From contig NZ_PTPZ01000007.1 of assembly GCF_002943105.1 (NCBI RefSeq), forward strand, positions 62,001-126,000: 64,000 nt of DNA, read 5' to 3'. Under the pieces are notes generated by a model, which was given only the letters and a program-made list of their open reading frames with translations, had not been told where the DNA came from and did no database searches. Source of the DNA: Cloacibacterium normanense. Lineage in GTDB: Bacteria > Bacteroidota > Bacteroidia > Flavobacteriales > Weeksellaceae. The position numbers and the translations under genes are program-made. Each line of letters opens with the position of its first letter. Position 1 is the stretch's first letter. Shown here piece by piece: positions 28,655 to 36,886 of the stretch.

Positions 28655-28846
28655 TACCTACCAAAGTTACCAAGTTACCTTAATTATTTTAAATATCTAA
28701 TAATCAATAATTTATTAAGGTAATTGAATTTTTAAAATAATTACCTAAAACTACCTAAACAAAGGATTTATGGTAAGAAGGTAAAGAAAGGTAATGACAA
28801 GAATATGCTTTAAAACACTGTAAATCAATGGAAAGGTAATGAGGTA
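28655..28846. repeat. cluster of TTACC/GGTAA sites between helicase and primase genes
   Basis: In about 190 bp there are roughly a dozen TACC or GGTA words: mostly TACC on the left, GGTAA on the right. A perfect 10-bp inverted pair, TTACCTTAAT (28675-28684) and ATTAAGGTAA (28714-28723), flanks a very AT-rich centre. This looks like a protein-binding array, possibly the replication origin of the element or an operator for the primase gene. Confidence 0.6.
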
Positions 28847-28882
28847 AGAGAAATTAGAAAAAATATAGAAAACAAATAAAAA

Positions 28883-29842
28883 ATGAACTGCAAACAATTC
28901 AACACCATAAAGTTGGAAGAAGTCCTTCAAAATCTCGGACATCTTCCTACAAAACAAACGGATAAAGAAGCTTGGTATCTCAATCCTTTTTCCAACGAGA
29001 ACCAAGCCTCTTTTAAATTGGATAAAAGAAACAATATTTGGTATCTCCACTCGGAAGGTATAGGCGGAAATAATACCGATTTTATGCTAAAATATCTGAA
29101 TGCTTCCGTAAAAGAAGTTTTGGAATGGTCGGAAAAGCAAAACTTTTCTTCTTTTCAACCGCAAAATATTATTTGTTCAAAAATTTCAAAACCAAATTAT
29201 AAAATCACGGCAATTAATGAACTTGAAAATGAAAATCTGAAACAATATCTTCATCAAAGAGGGCTTTCGTCAAGTGCTTATCCGTTAGTAAAAGAAATTC
29301 ATTTTACATTGGGCGAGAAAAATCTTTATGCTATCGGATTTGAAAACCTTTCCGGAGGTTGGGAATTGAGAAATTCATTTTACAAAGGTTCTTTATTGAA
29401 GAAAGATATTTCTGTTTTTAAGCTTAATAATGAAAGCCAAAATCAAAATGAAACAGGGAAAAGAATCGCTGTTTTTGAAGGATTTATGGATGCTTTGTCT
29501 TTTGTTGAGCTGAAACCGTTTTTCAATGGCGATGTATTGGTGATGAATTCTATTTCATTACTGCATAAAACCAAAGAATATTTAAAAAATTATTCCGAAA
29601 TCCATTTGTTTTTAGACAATGATAAAGCAGGAGAAATTTGCAAAAATGAAATTCTGAAATCATTTCCTGAAGCCAAAGATTGTTCGGAAATTTATTTGCC
29701 TCACAAAGATTTGAATGACTATTTGCTTTCCGGAATTAATACAAAAATCAAAATAGAAGAACACAACCCAATCAAATCAAAACACGAAGAGCAGGAAAGC
29801 GAAACCAACCAAGCGAATCCGATTTACAAAAGAAAACGTTGA
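28883..29842 (+). CDS. Toprim-domain DNA primase-like protein lacking the zinc-finger cysteines
   Basis: 319 residues. The N-terminal 70 residues align in shape to the CHC2 primase finger (WYLNPFSNENQASFKLD, YLHSEGIGGNNTDFM) but contain none of the expected zinc-binding Cys. The Toprim domain follows: AVFEGFMDALSF with the Glu, and EIHLFLDNDKAGE with the DxD-like Asp pair. Such proteins are frequent on Bacteroidota mobilizable elements and may prime complementary-strand synthesis after transfer. A Gln/Asn-rich tail ends the protein. Confidence 0.83.
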   Translation: MNCKQFNTIKLEEVLQNLGHLPTKQTDKEAWYLNPFSNENQASFKLDKRNNIWYLHSEGIGGNNTDFMLKYLNASVKEVLEWSEKQNFSSFQPQNIICSKISKPNYKITAINELENENLKQYLHQRGLSSSAYPLVKEIHFTLGEKNLYAIGFENLSGGWELRNSFYKGSLLKKDISVFKLNNESQNQNETGKRIAVFEGFMDALSFVELKPFFNGDVLVMNSISLLHKTKEYLKNYSEIHLFLDNDKAGEICKNEILKSFPEAKDCSEIYLPHKDLNDYLLSGINTKIKIEEHNPIKSKHEEQESETNQANPIYKRKR

Positions 29843-29957
29843 AAATGCGTGCGGATATTTTTTTTAACAACTATCGGCAAAAGTTAGGAGCTCATTCGCA
29901 ACTTTGAAGGTCGATGCTCTCCCAACAAAGTTTCTACTTCGCTCTGCGAGGCTTTTA

Positions 29958-30120
29958 GCGGTAAAAAATAGTATAAGGTTCAGCGTTTTACCTGTGAAAA
30001 ATAATTCAGAGTAAGGCTTTCCCAACCTGTAAAAAATAATGCAAGGTCAGTCCGTAACCTGAAAAAAAAAAATGATCAGGTTGTAGAGTAACCTGCGTAA
30101 AAAATTCACAGGTCAAATCA
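29958..30120 (+). repeat. iteron-like repeats upstream of the relaxase gene (candidate oriT)
   Basis: Five related units, consensus near ACCTGnnAAAAAATnAT, begin at about 29958, 29990, 30025, 30057 and 30091, spaced 32-35 bp apart. Unit 4 contains a perfect inverted pair AACCTGA/TCAGGTT, and unit 5 ACCTG/CAGGT. The array fills the 307-bp gap (29843-30149) just upstream of the relaxase start, the usual location of an origin of transfer. The first 115 bp of the gap show no further structure that I can name. Confidence 0.7.
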
Positions 30121-30149
30121 TCATCAAATCATCATCAAAAGTAAGAAAA

Positions 30150-31310
30150 ATGAAGACATCCATCAATTTCAAAGTGGCAAAATCAGATTCCGAAATTCAT
30201 AATTTTAGAAAGAAATCCTTTGATTACATCCGCAAAGATTTAACCCCGAAAAACGAATATTGGATGGAGCAAAAAATTGCAGACCGACTGTTAAAAATAG
30301 AAGCTTTTTGCAAAGAAAAATCAGGCAGAAAATTACAGAAAAATGCAATGCCGGTTCGGGAAGCGGTGGTTGTGATTAAAGAAAATACCTCAATGCAGGA
30401 TTTGCACAACCTCTCAAAAAGATTGGAAGATGAACTGAAAATTAGGGTTTTTCAAATCGCCATTCACAAAGACGAAGGGCATTACGATAAAGACACCAAA
30501 GAATGGAAACCGAATTATCACGCTCATTTAGTCGCAGATTGGCAGGATTTGGAAACAGGAAAAACGTTGAAACATCAATCCTTTCATTATTCCAAAATGC
30601 AGGATTTGGCTTCGGAATGTTTGGGAATGGAACGTGGTGTTTCTGGTTCACTCACAAGACTGGAAGCGGTAGAATTTAAAATCAAGAAAAGAGAAGAAGA
30701 TTTGAAAATTTTGGAAGAAAGGTGCAATGAAATGCAACAGGAAATTGATTCTAAAAAAGCAGAAGATTTAATCGTAAAAGAATCCGATTTTCTCGGTTTT
30801 CAGAAAATAAAAACGGACAAAACGATTGAAAACTACAAAAAGGCTATCAAATCCAACAATCTCCAAATTCTGAAAAATAAAACAGAATTGGAATCCAAAG
30901 AGAAACAAATTGCAGAGCTGAAAACCAAAATCGAAAGCCTAAAAAACGAAGTTTTCTTTTTCAAAAACAAAAACTCCACGCTCCTGACCAATGCAACTGT
31001 TTTTGCTGTTGAAAAGAAAAAATATTTGGAATCGGTGGTTAATATCATACAGAAAACCATCAATAATGAGCGTTTGAAAGTATCTTTTTATGAACGCCTA
31101 AAATCTAAAGATTTTAAAATTTCTGATGAAGTTGCAAGGATTTGTGAAAAAATATCGAAAGACAATAATATTCCGTTTTCTGCTTTTGAGGAGGTTTTTA
31201 GGGATTCTGAGAAAATGGCAAAGATTTTCACATTGCTTCGGTTTGGAGAAAAGAGAAATAGTCAGCCTGAAGAAATCAACATTGAAAGAAAGAGCAAATT
31301 GGGGCGCTAA
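30150..31310 (+). CDS. MobV-like relaxase (mobilization protein)
   Basis: 386 residues. The N-terminal 170 residues carry a relaxase: QIAIHKDEGHYDKD followed by PNYHAHLVADW gives the HxDEG...HxH metal-binding motif (motif III) of MobV/Pre-type enzymes. The rest is a long coiled coil (about 175-300) and a basic C-terminal part. It should nick the element at oriT and lead the strand into a recipient. The catalytic Tyr/His is not certain from reading. No coupling protein or secretion genes are present in the element. Confidence 0.85.
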   Translation: MKTSINFKVAKSDSEIHNFRKKSFDYIRKDLTPKNEYWMEQKIADRLLKIEAFCKEKSGRKLQKNAMPVREAVVVIKENTSMQDLHNLSKRLEDELKIRVFQIAIHKDEGHYDKDTKEWKPNYHAHLVADWQDLETGKTLKHQSFHYSKMQDLASECLGMERGVSGSLTRLEAVEFKIKKREEDLKILEERCNEMQQEIDSKKAEDLIVKESDFLGFQKIKTDKTIENYKKAIKSNNLQILKNKTELESKEKQIAELKTKIESLKNEVFFFKNKNSTLLTNATVFAVEKKKYLESVVNIIQKTINNERLKVSFYERLKSKDFKISDEVARICEKISKDNNIPFSAFEEVFRDSEKMAKIFTLLRFGEKRNSQPEEINIERKSKLGR

Positions 31311-31322
31311 AAGTGATTTAAA

Positions 31323-33047
31323 TTAAGATAAAGCACCTAAAATACCACCTTGTCCTTCCATCTCTTTTTTCCTTTGTCTTACAAAATCTGCTGGGCGTAT
31401 GCCGTTGATTTCCTGAAAGAGGTCAGAAAAATTCTGGCGGGAACCTATTCCACATTCATCAGCCAATCCTTGAACTTTTAGTTGCAGATAATATGGATCT
31501 TCATACATTAATTTGGTAATGTAATTAATGCGAAGCGTTGAAAGATACTTGCTGAAATTTACACCTTTCACATCATTGATATACTGCGAAAGATAATATT
31601 TGTTTGTATTTAAAATATTTGCAAGTCTGTCGATAGTTAGCCCATTTTCTTTAAATCCTTTATTAGTCTCAAACTCTTTTAGTTTATTTTGTAAATCATT
31701 AAATATATCTTCACTTAATACTGAATTTGCATAGATGGAAACGCTTTCGTACGATAGTGAAGTTTGCTGGTTTTGCTGTATTAGATTATTTTCTAGTTCA
31801 AGATATTTTAATTTTATCTGTTTACCGTTTTTGTAAAATTTCCAAGCTAATAAAGCAACTATAAGTAATATTGTGATAAGTATGACAATTGTTCCTAATC
31901 CCCATTTATTACGAGTTTCTAATTTAGTTTTCGATTCTTCCAAGATTTGCGTATCATAATCTTTATGGATTTTTTCAGACAAATATTTATAATCTCTATT
32001 AAGAATGCTATCTGCTTTCAGAAGTTTTTTTGAGTACTCCAACTCTTTTTCCGAATCCTTTTGATTATGGTAATACTTAATCAGAAAATTGTAATTTCCA
32101 AGAATTTCGGGAACAATAAATTGTCTTTTCTGAAAAGTAGAATCTACTTTCTCAAATTGTTGTATTGCCAAATCTTCTTTTCCCAATCCTAAATAACTTT
32201 TTCCGATGTAGAAATCTGCGACAGAAGCCCAATAGAAATCATCTTCTTTGTTAAAAACAGGCAGGCTTTTTTGTAAAAGTGTAATAGCGGAATTATAATC
32301 TTTGTGATGATATACAGAAATTCCTTTACATTTTGTTAGGTAAGCTTTTTCTGATGGGAATTCATCGATTTTTGAAAAACGAAGCCCTGCATCAATAATT
32401 GAGTCTGCCTTCCTGTAATCTTTTATATTTCTGTAACAAACGGCAATTTGATGTAAGCTATTGAGATAGCCTTTAGTAGAATTGTATATTATATTTCGGT
32501 GGGAGTTTCCTTTTGCTTTTGGTTCAAAATAAGAAATGCATTCATTAAAGTGTTCAATGCCTTCGTTGTAGTATCCCAGATAACTTTTCACTAATCCCAT
32601 TTGATAGATAATCTTATATTTAAGATAATCATCTTTATTGTCTTTAGAATATTGATAGGCTTTTAAATATTCTGCCAATGCAGATTGGTAGTTTTTATAA
32701 TAGAAATAGTACAAACTGCCTTTCAGCAGGTAAACAGTAGAAATGAGTTCCTTATCATCTGTTTTGTGTGCAGTAGCTACGGCACTATCGGCATATTTTA
32801 TTTTAAGTCTTTTATCATTAGAGTAAAAAGTAGCATCTCTATATCCCTGCACCAATTCGGGATAGTTCTTTTCCTGCTTGGCTCTTTGTATGTAAATTTT
32901 CACATAGTGTAATGCTTTTTTATCACTCTCATCAAAATTTTCATAAACACTTCTTAGGGTTTCATAATTTGTCTGTCCATATATTTTTCCAGAAGAAAAA
33001 AACAAAGACAAATAAAAAAAACAAAAAAATATTTTTCTATATAACAC
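31323..33047 (-). CDS. membrane-anchored TPR protein with C-terminal AraC-type DNA-binding domain
   Basis: 574 residues: signal/anchor (KIFFCFFYLSLFFSSGKIYGQ), a periplasmic array of tetratricopeptide repeats (about 50-350), one membrane helix (LGTIVILITILLIVALLAWKF, about 380-400), a short coiled coil, then an AraC/XylS helix-turn-helix (about 465-560: RLANILNTNKYYLSQYIND and GLADECGIGSRQNFSDLFQ). One-component membrane regulators of this form are common in Chryseobacterium. It is divergent from the lipoprotein operon, so that operon is its likely target. Its ligand is unknown. Confidence 0.88.
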   Translation of the reverse strand: MLYRKIFFCFFYLSLFFSSGKIYGQTNYETLRSVYENFDESDKKALHYVKIYIQRAKQEKNYPELVQGYRDATFYSNDKRLKIKYADSAVATAHKTDDKELISTVYLLKGSLYYFYYKNYQSALAEYLKAYQYSKDNKDDYLKYKIIYQMGLVKSYLGYYNEGIEHFNECISYFEPKAKGNSHRNIIYNSTKGYLNSLHQIAVCYRNIKDYRKADSIIDAGLRFSKIDEFPSEKAYLTKCKGISVYHHKDYNSAITLLQKSLPVFNKEDDFYWASVADFYIGKSYLGLGKEDLAIQQFEKVDSTFQKRQFIVPEILGNYNFLIKYYHNQKDSEKELEYSKKLLKADSILNRDYKYLSEKIHKDYDTQILEESKTKLETRNKWGLGTIVILITILLIVALLAWKFYKNGKQIKLKYLELENNLIQQNQQTSLSYESVSIYANSVLSEDIFNDLQNKLKEFETNKGFKENGLTIDRLANILNTNKYYLSQYINDVKGVNFSKYLSTLRINYITKLMYEDPYYLQLKVQGLADECGIGSRQNFSDLFQEINGIRPADFVRQRKKEMEGQGGILGALS

Positions 33048-33159
33048 TTTTATAACACGTTTATGAATACAAATTTAGATAAAACAGCCTAAAATTCATC
33101 ATTTACAAATTATTTATAATCTATATAAATAAAATTTAAATTGTTAATTGTCAGTTAAA

Positions 33160-33199
33160 TATTTGTCCTAATTTCTTTTTTACGACGTCCTTATTTGTC
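33160..33199 (+). repeat. direct repeat TATTTGTC, 32 bp apart, upstream of the cargo operon
   Basis: TATTTGTC occurs at 33160-33167 and 33192-33199, each followed after 1-4 bases by AATTTC-like sequence. The 32-bp spacing is about three helical turns, as for a dimeric regulator on one DNA face. Whether it is an operator for the AraC-type protein is inference. Confidence 0.35.
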
Positions 33200-33279
33200 A
33201 ATTTCCATTTCAAGACTGGCTTTTTTAGGAAAAGTCATTTTGCACAAATAATTTAGATCCAGAATTCAATCATAAAATT

Positions 33280-33293
33280 TCCCGGCGCCGGGA
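33280..33293. promoter_or_regulatory. perfect 14-bp GC palindrome TCCCGGCGCCGGGA
   Basis: Fully symmetric and entirely G/C apart from its ends, in otherwise AT-rich DNA, 22 bp before the start of the small lipoprotein gene. It may be an operator or a 5'-leader hairpin that blocks or paces translation. Confidence 0.6.
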
Positions 33294-33315
33294 TAAACTT
33301 AAAAAACAGAATAAT

Positions 33316-33543
33316 ATGAAAAAGTTTATCTCTTGGGTATCAGCAATTGCTGTATTTGTTTTGGTAATCAGTTGTAGAGAAGCAGAAGAATTAACAACAG
33401 TTCCTGATGGAATACAAAATAATTCAATATCTGCAAAAGTAAAAAAAGATTCAGTGGGGATTACTACTCCCACCTCCAATGAATCTAATTCATTAGAGGT
33501 ACAAGAAAGCGACCCTCCGAAAAAGGATGAAATTAAGTGGTAG
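33316..33543 (+). CDS. small cargo lipoprotein
   Basis: 75 residues: signal peptide MKKFISWVSAIAVFVLVISC with Cys 20, then a short, charged, Ser/Pro/Lys/Asp-rich tail (SNSLEVQESDPPKKDEIKW) with no predicted fold. First gene of the operon divergent from the TPR/AraC regulator. No known family. Similar short lipoproteins precede larger lipoproteins in related clusters as far as I recall, but I cannot confirm it. Confidence 0.7.
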   Translation: MKKFISWVSAIAVFVLVISCREAEELTTVPDGIQNNSISAKVKKDSVGITTPTSNESNSLEVQESDPPKKDEIKW

Positions 33544-33599
33544 TTGTAAAAAGTGTGAATGAGTAGATTAGTAATAAAAATAACCTTAAAATCAAATTT

Positions 33600-35225
33600 A
33601 TGAAAAAAATCAAAATTTTAGCATTAATAACATCAATGCTGTTAATAAATTCTTGTAATGATGACTTACTGAATACATCACAACAAGATATAAAAAACGA
33701 AGTAATATCTGATGCAAGTGTGAAAAATGGAAGGTTATACTTTCCAAATAAGTCTTCGTTGCAATTTCATTATGATAAACTCAAAAATGCAAGTGAAGAT
33801 GAAATTGCAAACTATATTGATAAAAAAGATTATTTACCTTTAAGACCAATTTTAACTGAAGAAAATGAAAATTTAGTCGCTCAAAAACTGAAATCAAGGA
33901 TTGGTGGTTTGAAGCAAAAAGCTAAAGCATCAAAACATTCAAAAATATCTAATTATTTAAGCAAGACTACAAGTGATGAAGAAATAATCGATGATATTGA
34001 TGATTTAGAAGAAGTTATAGGTGATGACGCTTATGGAGCTTTTCTAAATAATGATGCTGAAATACAAGTAGGAACTGAAATTTATAAATATACAGATGTT
34101 GGTCTATTTGTAATTGAAGAAGATAAATATGCTCAACTTGATTCTTTTTTAGCTTCTAAAAATATTTCAAGTGACCTTTTAATTCCAACGGAAGAAACAG
34201 CAAAAATTAATTTTATCCAACAACAACCTTGCAATCAATTAAGTTTAGTTGCTTCAACCGACATTGAATACTTCAATTCATATGACTGCGGAGGAAATTC
34301 AGGTGGTGGTTATGGAGGAGGAGGAAGCACATACACTCCACCAGCAAACAATTACGACCAGATGTATAATTTCATTAATAATTTGCAAAATTGTTCACCA
34401 ACAAATGGTTTATTTGATGGGATATTTGGAGATAGCGATATATGTATAGATAAATATGAAAGCAGATATAGAGTAAAAACAAAGGCATATAATTATAATT
34501 ACTATTTGGTTTATAATTTGGGTGTAAAAGTAAAGCATCAATACAAAGGATGGACTGGATTGTGGAGAAAAGAAAACTGTCAAGAATTAAGATTAGGTGT
34601 TATTTCTGGACAATTTTCATACGATTATTCTAGCTATTTTCAATATCCTACTACACAGTATGGTATTACAACAATATACAATAATAATAGCCGTTTAATG
34701 TTTGATGCAAACGTAAATTGGTCACAAAATGGACTAAACATAACTGGATATTCTACACAAGGTTTTCCAAAAATTTTGCAAGATGATATTGTAATAGAAC
34801 AGTTTAGTAATAATCAATATATCAATCAAGCAATTCAAGCAGGCAATAAACAATTAGCTGCAGATAAATTAAACCAGCAATTTTGGAACTATGTAATTCC
34901 AACTTTAGGCAATTGGTGGCAAAACCTTGGAAAACCAACTCCAGATTCAAATAACATTACATATACATACAAAGCTCCTGCATTAGGTAAAATATTAATT
35001 CAAAAAACTTTGTATAAACATGCTTACAACGATGATAAATTAGAAAAGTCTTTTGATTTTGGATTTCAGATTGGGTTTAATCTCAATCCTGACAATGGTA
35101 ATATTTCACCAGATTTAAGTGGAAGCGCATTAAAAAAACCTCAAGAATTTAGAGTTTTAATGTATGGAATTGCTAAAAGAAATGGAGTTTGGCACGGAAG
35201 TAAAATTAATACTATCAACAACTAA
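33600..35225 (+). CDS. large two-part cargo lipoprotein of unknown function
   Basis: 541 residues with a lipoprotein signal (LLINSCNDD, Cys 19). About residues 20-210 form an acidic, helical domain (KNGRLYFPNKSSLQFHYDKL, EEIIDDIDDLEEV); a flexible Gly/Tyr/Ser linker (SGGGYGGGGSTYTPP, about 233-250) joins it to a C-terminal part of about 290 residues rich in Tyr, Asn and aromatic beta strands (YQYPTTQYGITTIYNN, LGNWWQNLGKP). That plan, conserved-looking anchor plus linker plus variable tail, resembles surface effector proteins, but no catalytic motif is visible. Four genes share the operon. Confidence 0.8.
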   Translation: MKKIKILALITSMLLINSCNDDLLNTSQQDIKNEVISDASVKNGRLYFPNKSSLQFHYDKLKNASEDEIANYIDKKDYLPLRPILTEENENLVAQKLKSRIGGLKQKAKASKHSKISNYLSKTTSDEEIIDDIDDLEEVIGDDAYGAFLNNDAEIQVGTEIYKYTDVGLFVIEEDKYAQLDSFLASKNISSDLLIPTEETAKINFIQQQPCNQLSLVASTDIEYFNSYDCGGNSGGGYGGGGSTYTPPANNYDQMYNFINNLQNCSPTNGLFDGIFGDSDICIDKYESRYRVKTKAYNYNYYLVYNLGVKVKHQYKGWTGLWRKENCQELRLGVISGQFSYDYSSYFQYPTTQYGITTIYNNNSRLMFDANVNWSQNGLNITGYSTQGFPKILQDDIVIEQFSNNQYINQAIQAGNKQLAADKLNQQFWNYVIPTLGNWWQNLGKPTPDSNNITYTYKAPALGKILIQKTLYKHAYNDDKLEKSFDFGFQIGFNLNPDNGNISPDLSGSALKKPQEFRVLMYGIAKRNGVWHGSKINTINN

Positions 35226-35227
35226 AT

Positions 35228-35596
35228 ATGAGACTTTCAATATTAATCATTTTGGTTTTATTAAACTCTTGTGGAAGAATAATAGAGCAAAATCAATTTA
35301 ATAGTGAGTTAAATAATTATAATTCACCATACCAAGGAACTTGGTATGGTATTTATAGTGGTTCAGGTATTAATTCAACATTCACATTAAAGGTATATAA
35401 AGCTGGAAATGTTGAAGTAATAAGAAATATATATAATTCATCTGAAACATTTTATGGACAAGTTTTTGACAATGGAGTTTTAAACTCTGTTTACTCTCAA
35501 AATTCGGAATTTACTTTAAATGGTAGTTTAGCCACGAAAAGTGGAACTTGGAAACAAAATAATTTATCTGGAAATTGGACAATAAATAAACAATAA
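35228..35596 (+). CDS. small lipoprotein, third gene of the cargo operon
   Basis: 122 residues, lipobox LLNSCG (Cys 15). The mature part is a compact beta-rich domain (YQGTWYGIYSGSGI, VEVIRNIY, GTWKQNNLSGNWTINKQ) that looks like a lipocalin or avidin-like small barrel. It begins two bases after the 541-residue lipoprotein, so they are translated together. Its size and position would suit an immunity or chaperone partner, but that is inference. Confidence 0.72.
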   Translation: MRLSILIILVLLNSCGRIIEQNQFNSELNNYNSPYQGTWYGIYSGSGINSTFTLKVYKAGNVEVIRNIYNSSETFYGQVFDNGVLNSVYSQNSEFTLNGSLATKSGTWKQNNLSGNWTINKQ

Positions 35597-35601
35597 TATA
35601 A

Positions 35602-36168
35602 ATGAAAAAGACAATAATATTATTCACTATAATCATTTCAAATTTAATTTTTTCACAAGAATTAAATAAAGATGTAGAGAATTCAATCTTCAGCACTCAG
35701 ATAGGAATTGCTGGAATTTGGTTTAATAATGAAGCAAAAATAACCAAAAACACCGTTTTAAGAAGTGAAATTGGACTATCCGCTGGTTTTTGGGGAGGAA
35801 GTTACTATGAAAAAAAAGGATTTTTATTAACTCCTCTTTTGCGTCTTGAGCCAAGATACTATTATAATATTGATCGTAGATTATCCAAAGGAAAAAATAT
35901 TGAAAGTAATTCTGCTAATTTTTTCTCTCTGAAATCAACTTTTCATCCAAATTGGTTTGTAATTTCAAATTATGATAACGTAAATATTATAAGTGATTTT
36001 TCTATAATTCCAACATATGGATTCAGAAGAAACATAAATAAGAACTTCAATTATGAATTTTCTTTTGGATTAGGCTATCGTTATTTATATTTAAAAGATG
36101 CAGGATACATAAATAACAAATCTGAAATAGCACCGGACTTGACTTTTAGAATTGGATATACATTTTAA
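35602..36168 (+). CDS. outer-membrane beta-barrel protein, last gene of the cargo operon
   Basis: 188 residues: signal peptide MKKTIILFTIIISNLIFSQ, then alternating amphipathic strands (GIAGIWFNNEAKI, LRSEIGLSAGFWGGSYY, PLLRLEPRYYYNIDRR, FSFGLGYRYLYL) ending in the C-terminal aromatic FRIGYTF, a usual signature of outer-membrane barrels of the porin/OmpA-like type. Six bases separate it from the previous gene. A strong terminator follows at 36244. Confidence 0.8.
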   Translation: MKKTIILFTIIISNLIFSQELNKDVENSIFSTQIGIAGIWFNNEAKITKNTVLRSEIGLSAGFWGGSYYEKKGFLLTPLLRLEPRYYYNIDRRLSKGKNIESNSANFFSLKSTFHPNWFVISNYDNVNIISDFSIIPTYGFRRNINKNFNYEFSFGLGYRYLYLKDAGYINNKSEIAPDLTFRIGYTF

Positions 36169-36243
36169 AAAACATTCTATATCATAGGTACTCGTGGCAG
36201 AACTCCACAATTTAATAAAATCTCATAATAATCTAAAATAACG

Positions 36244-36277
36244 ACCTCTTTTAAAGCGATTTAAAGGAGGTTTTTTT
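36244..36277 (+). terminator. terminator of the cargo operon
   Basis: ACCTCTTTTAAA (36244-36255) pairs with TTTAAAGGAGGT (36260-36271) with one G-T wobble around GCGA, followed by seven T. Confidence 0.88.
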
Positions 36278-36513
36278 GTAGGGCTTTAAAATCTGCTTTT
36301 TTCTGGTGGTAAGGCAATCATCAAAATATAGTTAACAAAAATACAGATTGTTATAACCTTGTAAAAAACCAACTGGAATTGGGAAATTAGCCGTCCTAAT
36401 TCGTAAATTTTTAAGAAAATCAAAAATAAAAAGATTTATCATTCCGGTATTTTGTAGTGCGCAAAATGAATTTACGATGTTTTCAGGAAGCCTTCTTGTT
36501 TTATCAGACAACA

Positions 36514-36792
36514 ATGATACTAATTAATCATCTTATTTTCTTCATTCTTCAGACAGGAGATTATGGAGTTGAAGCGAATGATGATTTTTTCAAAGGGAAA
36601 GGGATAGTTTTTAGATTTGTAATAACTGTTTTGTATGGTATTCCTATAGGTTTATTAATTATAAAATTCAATCTTCACACAAATCAATTCGTTGTGGGAT
36701 ATTCAATTGTAATATACTATTTTATTTTACTTTTTTTTGAATTTAGAATCTTATACAATACATTTTTTTATTCAAGAAAAAACAGAAATTGA
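36514..36792 (+). CDS. possible small membrane protein near the right end of the element
   Basis: From the ATG at 36514: 92 residues with three hydrophobic stretches (LINHLIFFILQ, VFRFVITVLYGIPIGLLII, VVGYSIVIYYFILLFF) and a basic C-terminus. The frame is open from 36457. No family recognised and codon use is very AT-rich, so it could be a chance frame; a three-helix pattern with short charged loops argues for a real protein. Confidence 0.45.
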   Translation: MILINHLIFFILQTGDYGVEANDDFFKGKGIVFRFVITVLYGIPIGLLIIKFNLHTNQFVVGYSIVIYYFILLFFEFRILYNTFFYSRKNRN

Positions 36793-36822
36793 CAATCGGA
36801 ATCTTGCTTCCGCTAATTGATA

Positions 36823-36842
36823 TTAGCACCTAAATTAGCACC
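36823..36842 (+). repeat. subterminal repeat, right copy (candidate integrase arm sites)
   Basis: TTAGCACCTAAATTAGCACC, identical and in the same orientation to 25009-25028. It lies 45 bp inside the right attachment core. Confidence 0.85.
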
Positions 36843-36856
36843 CGTAAATATAAACC

Positions 36857-36879
36857 CCTGTAAATCAATAATTTACAGG
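36857..36879 (-). terminator. element-borne replacement terminator for ssrA
   Basis: CCTGTAAAT (36857-36865) pairs with ATTTACAGG (36871-36879) around CAATA. Reading leftward it begins 7 bp after the ssrA 3' core and is followed by a T-rich stretch. It is within the element, so ssrA regains a terminator after insertion. Confidence 0.7.
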
Positions 36880-36886
36880 AGTTTTT

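Noticed and set aside
29958-30120. Regular repeats considered as a CRISPR array
   Set aside because: Units are only about 15 bp and imperfect, spacers are 15-20 bp and AT-rich, and no cas genes are near. An oriT or iteron array fits better.
34249-34449. Forward frame inside the 541-residue lipoprotein gene
   Set aside because: Out-of-frame shadow over the glycine linker; no start context.
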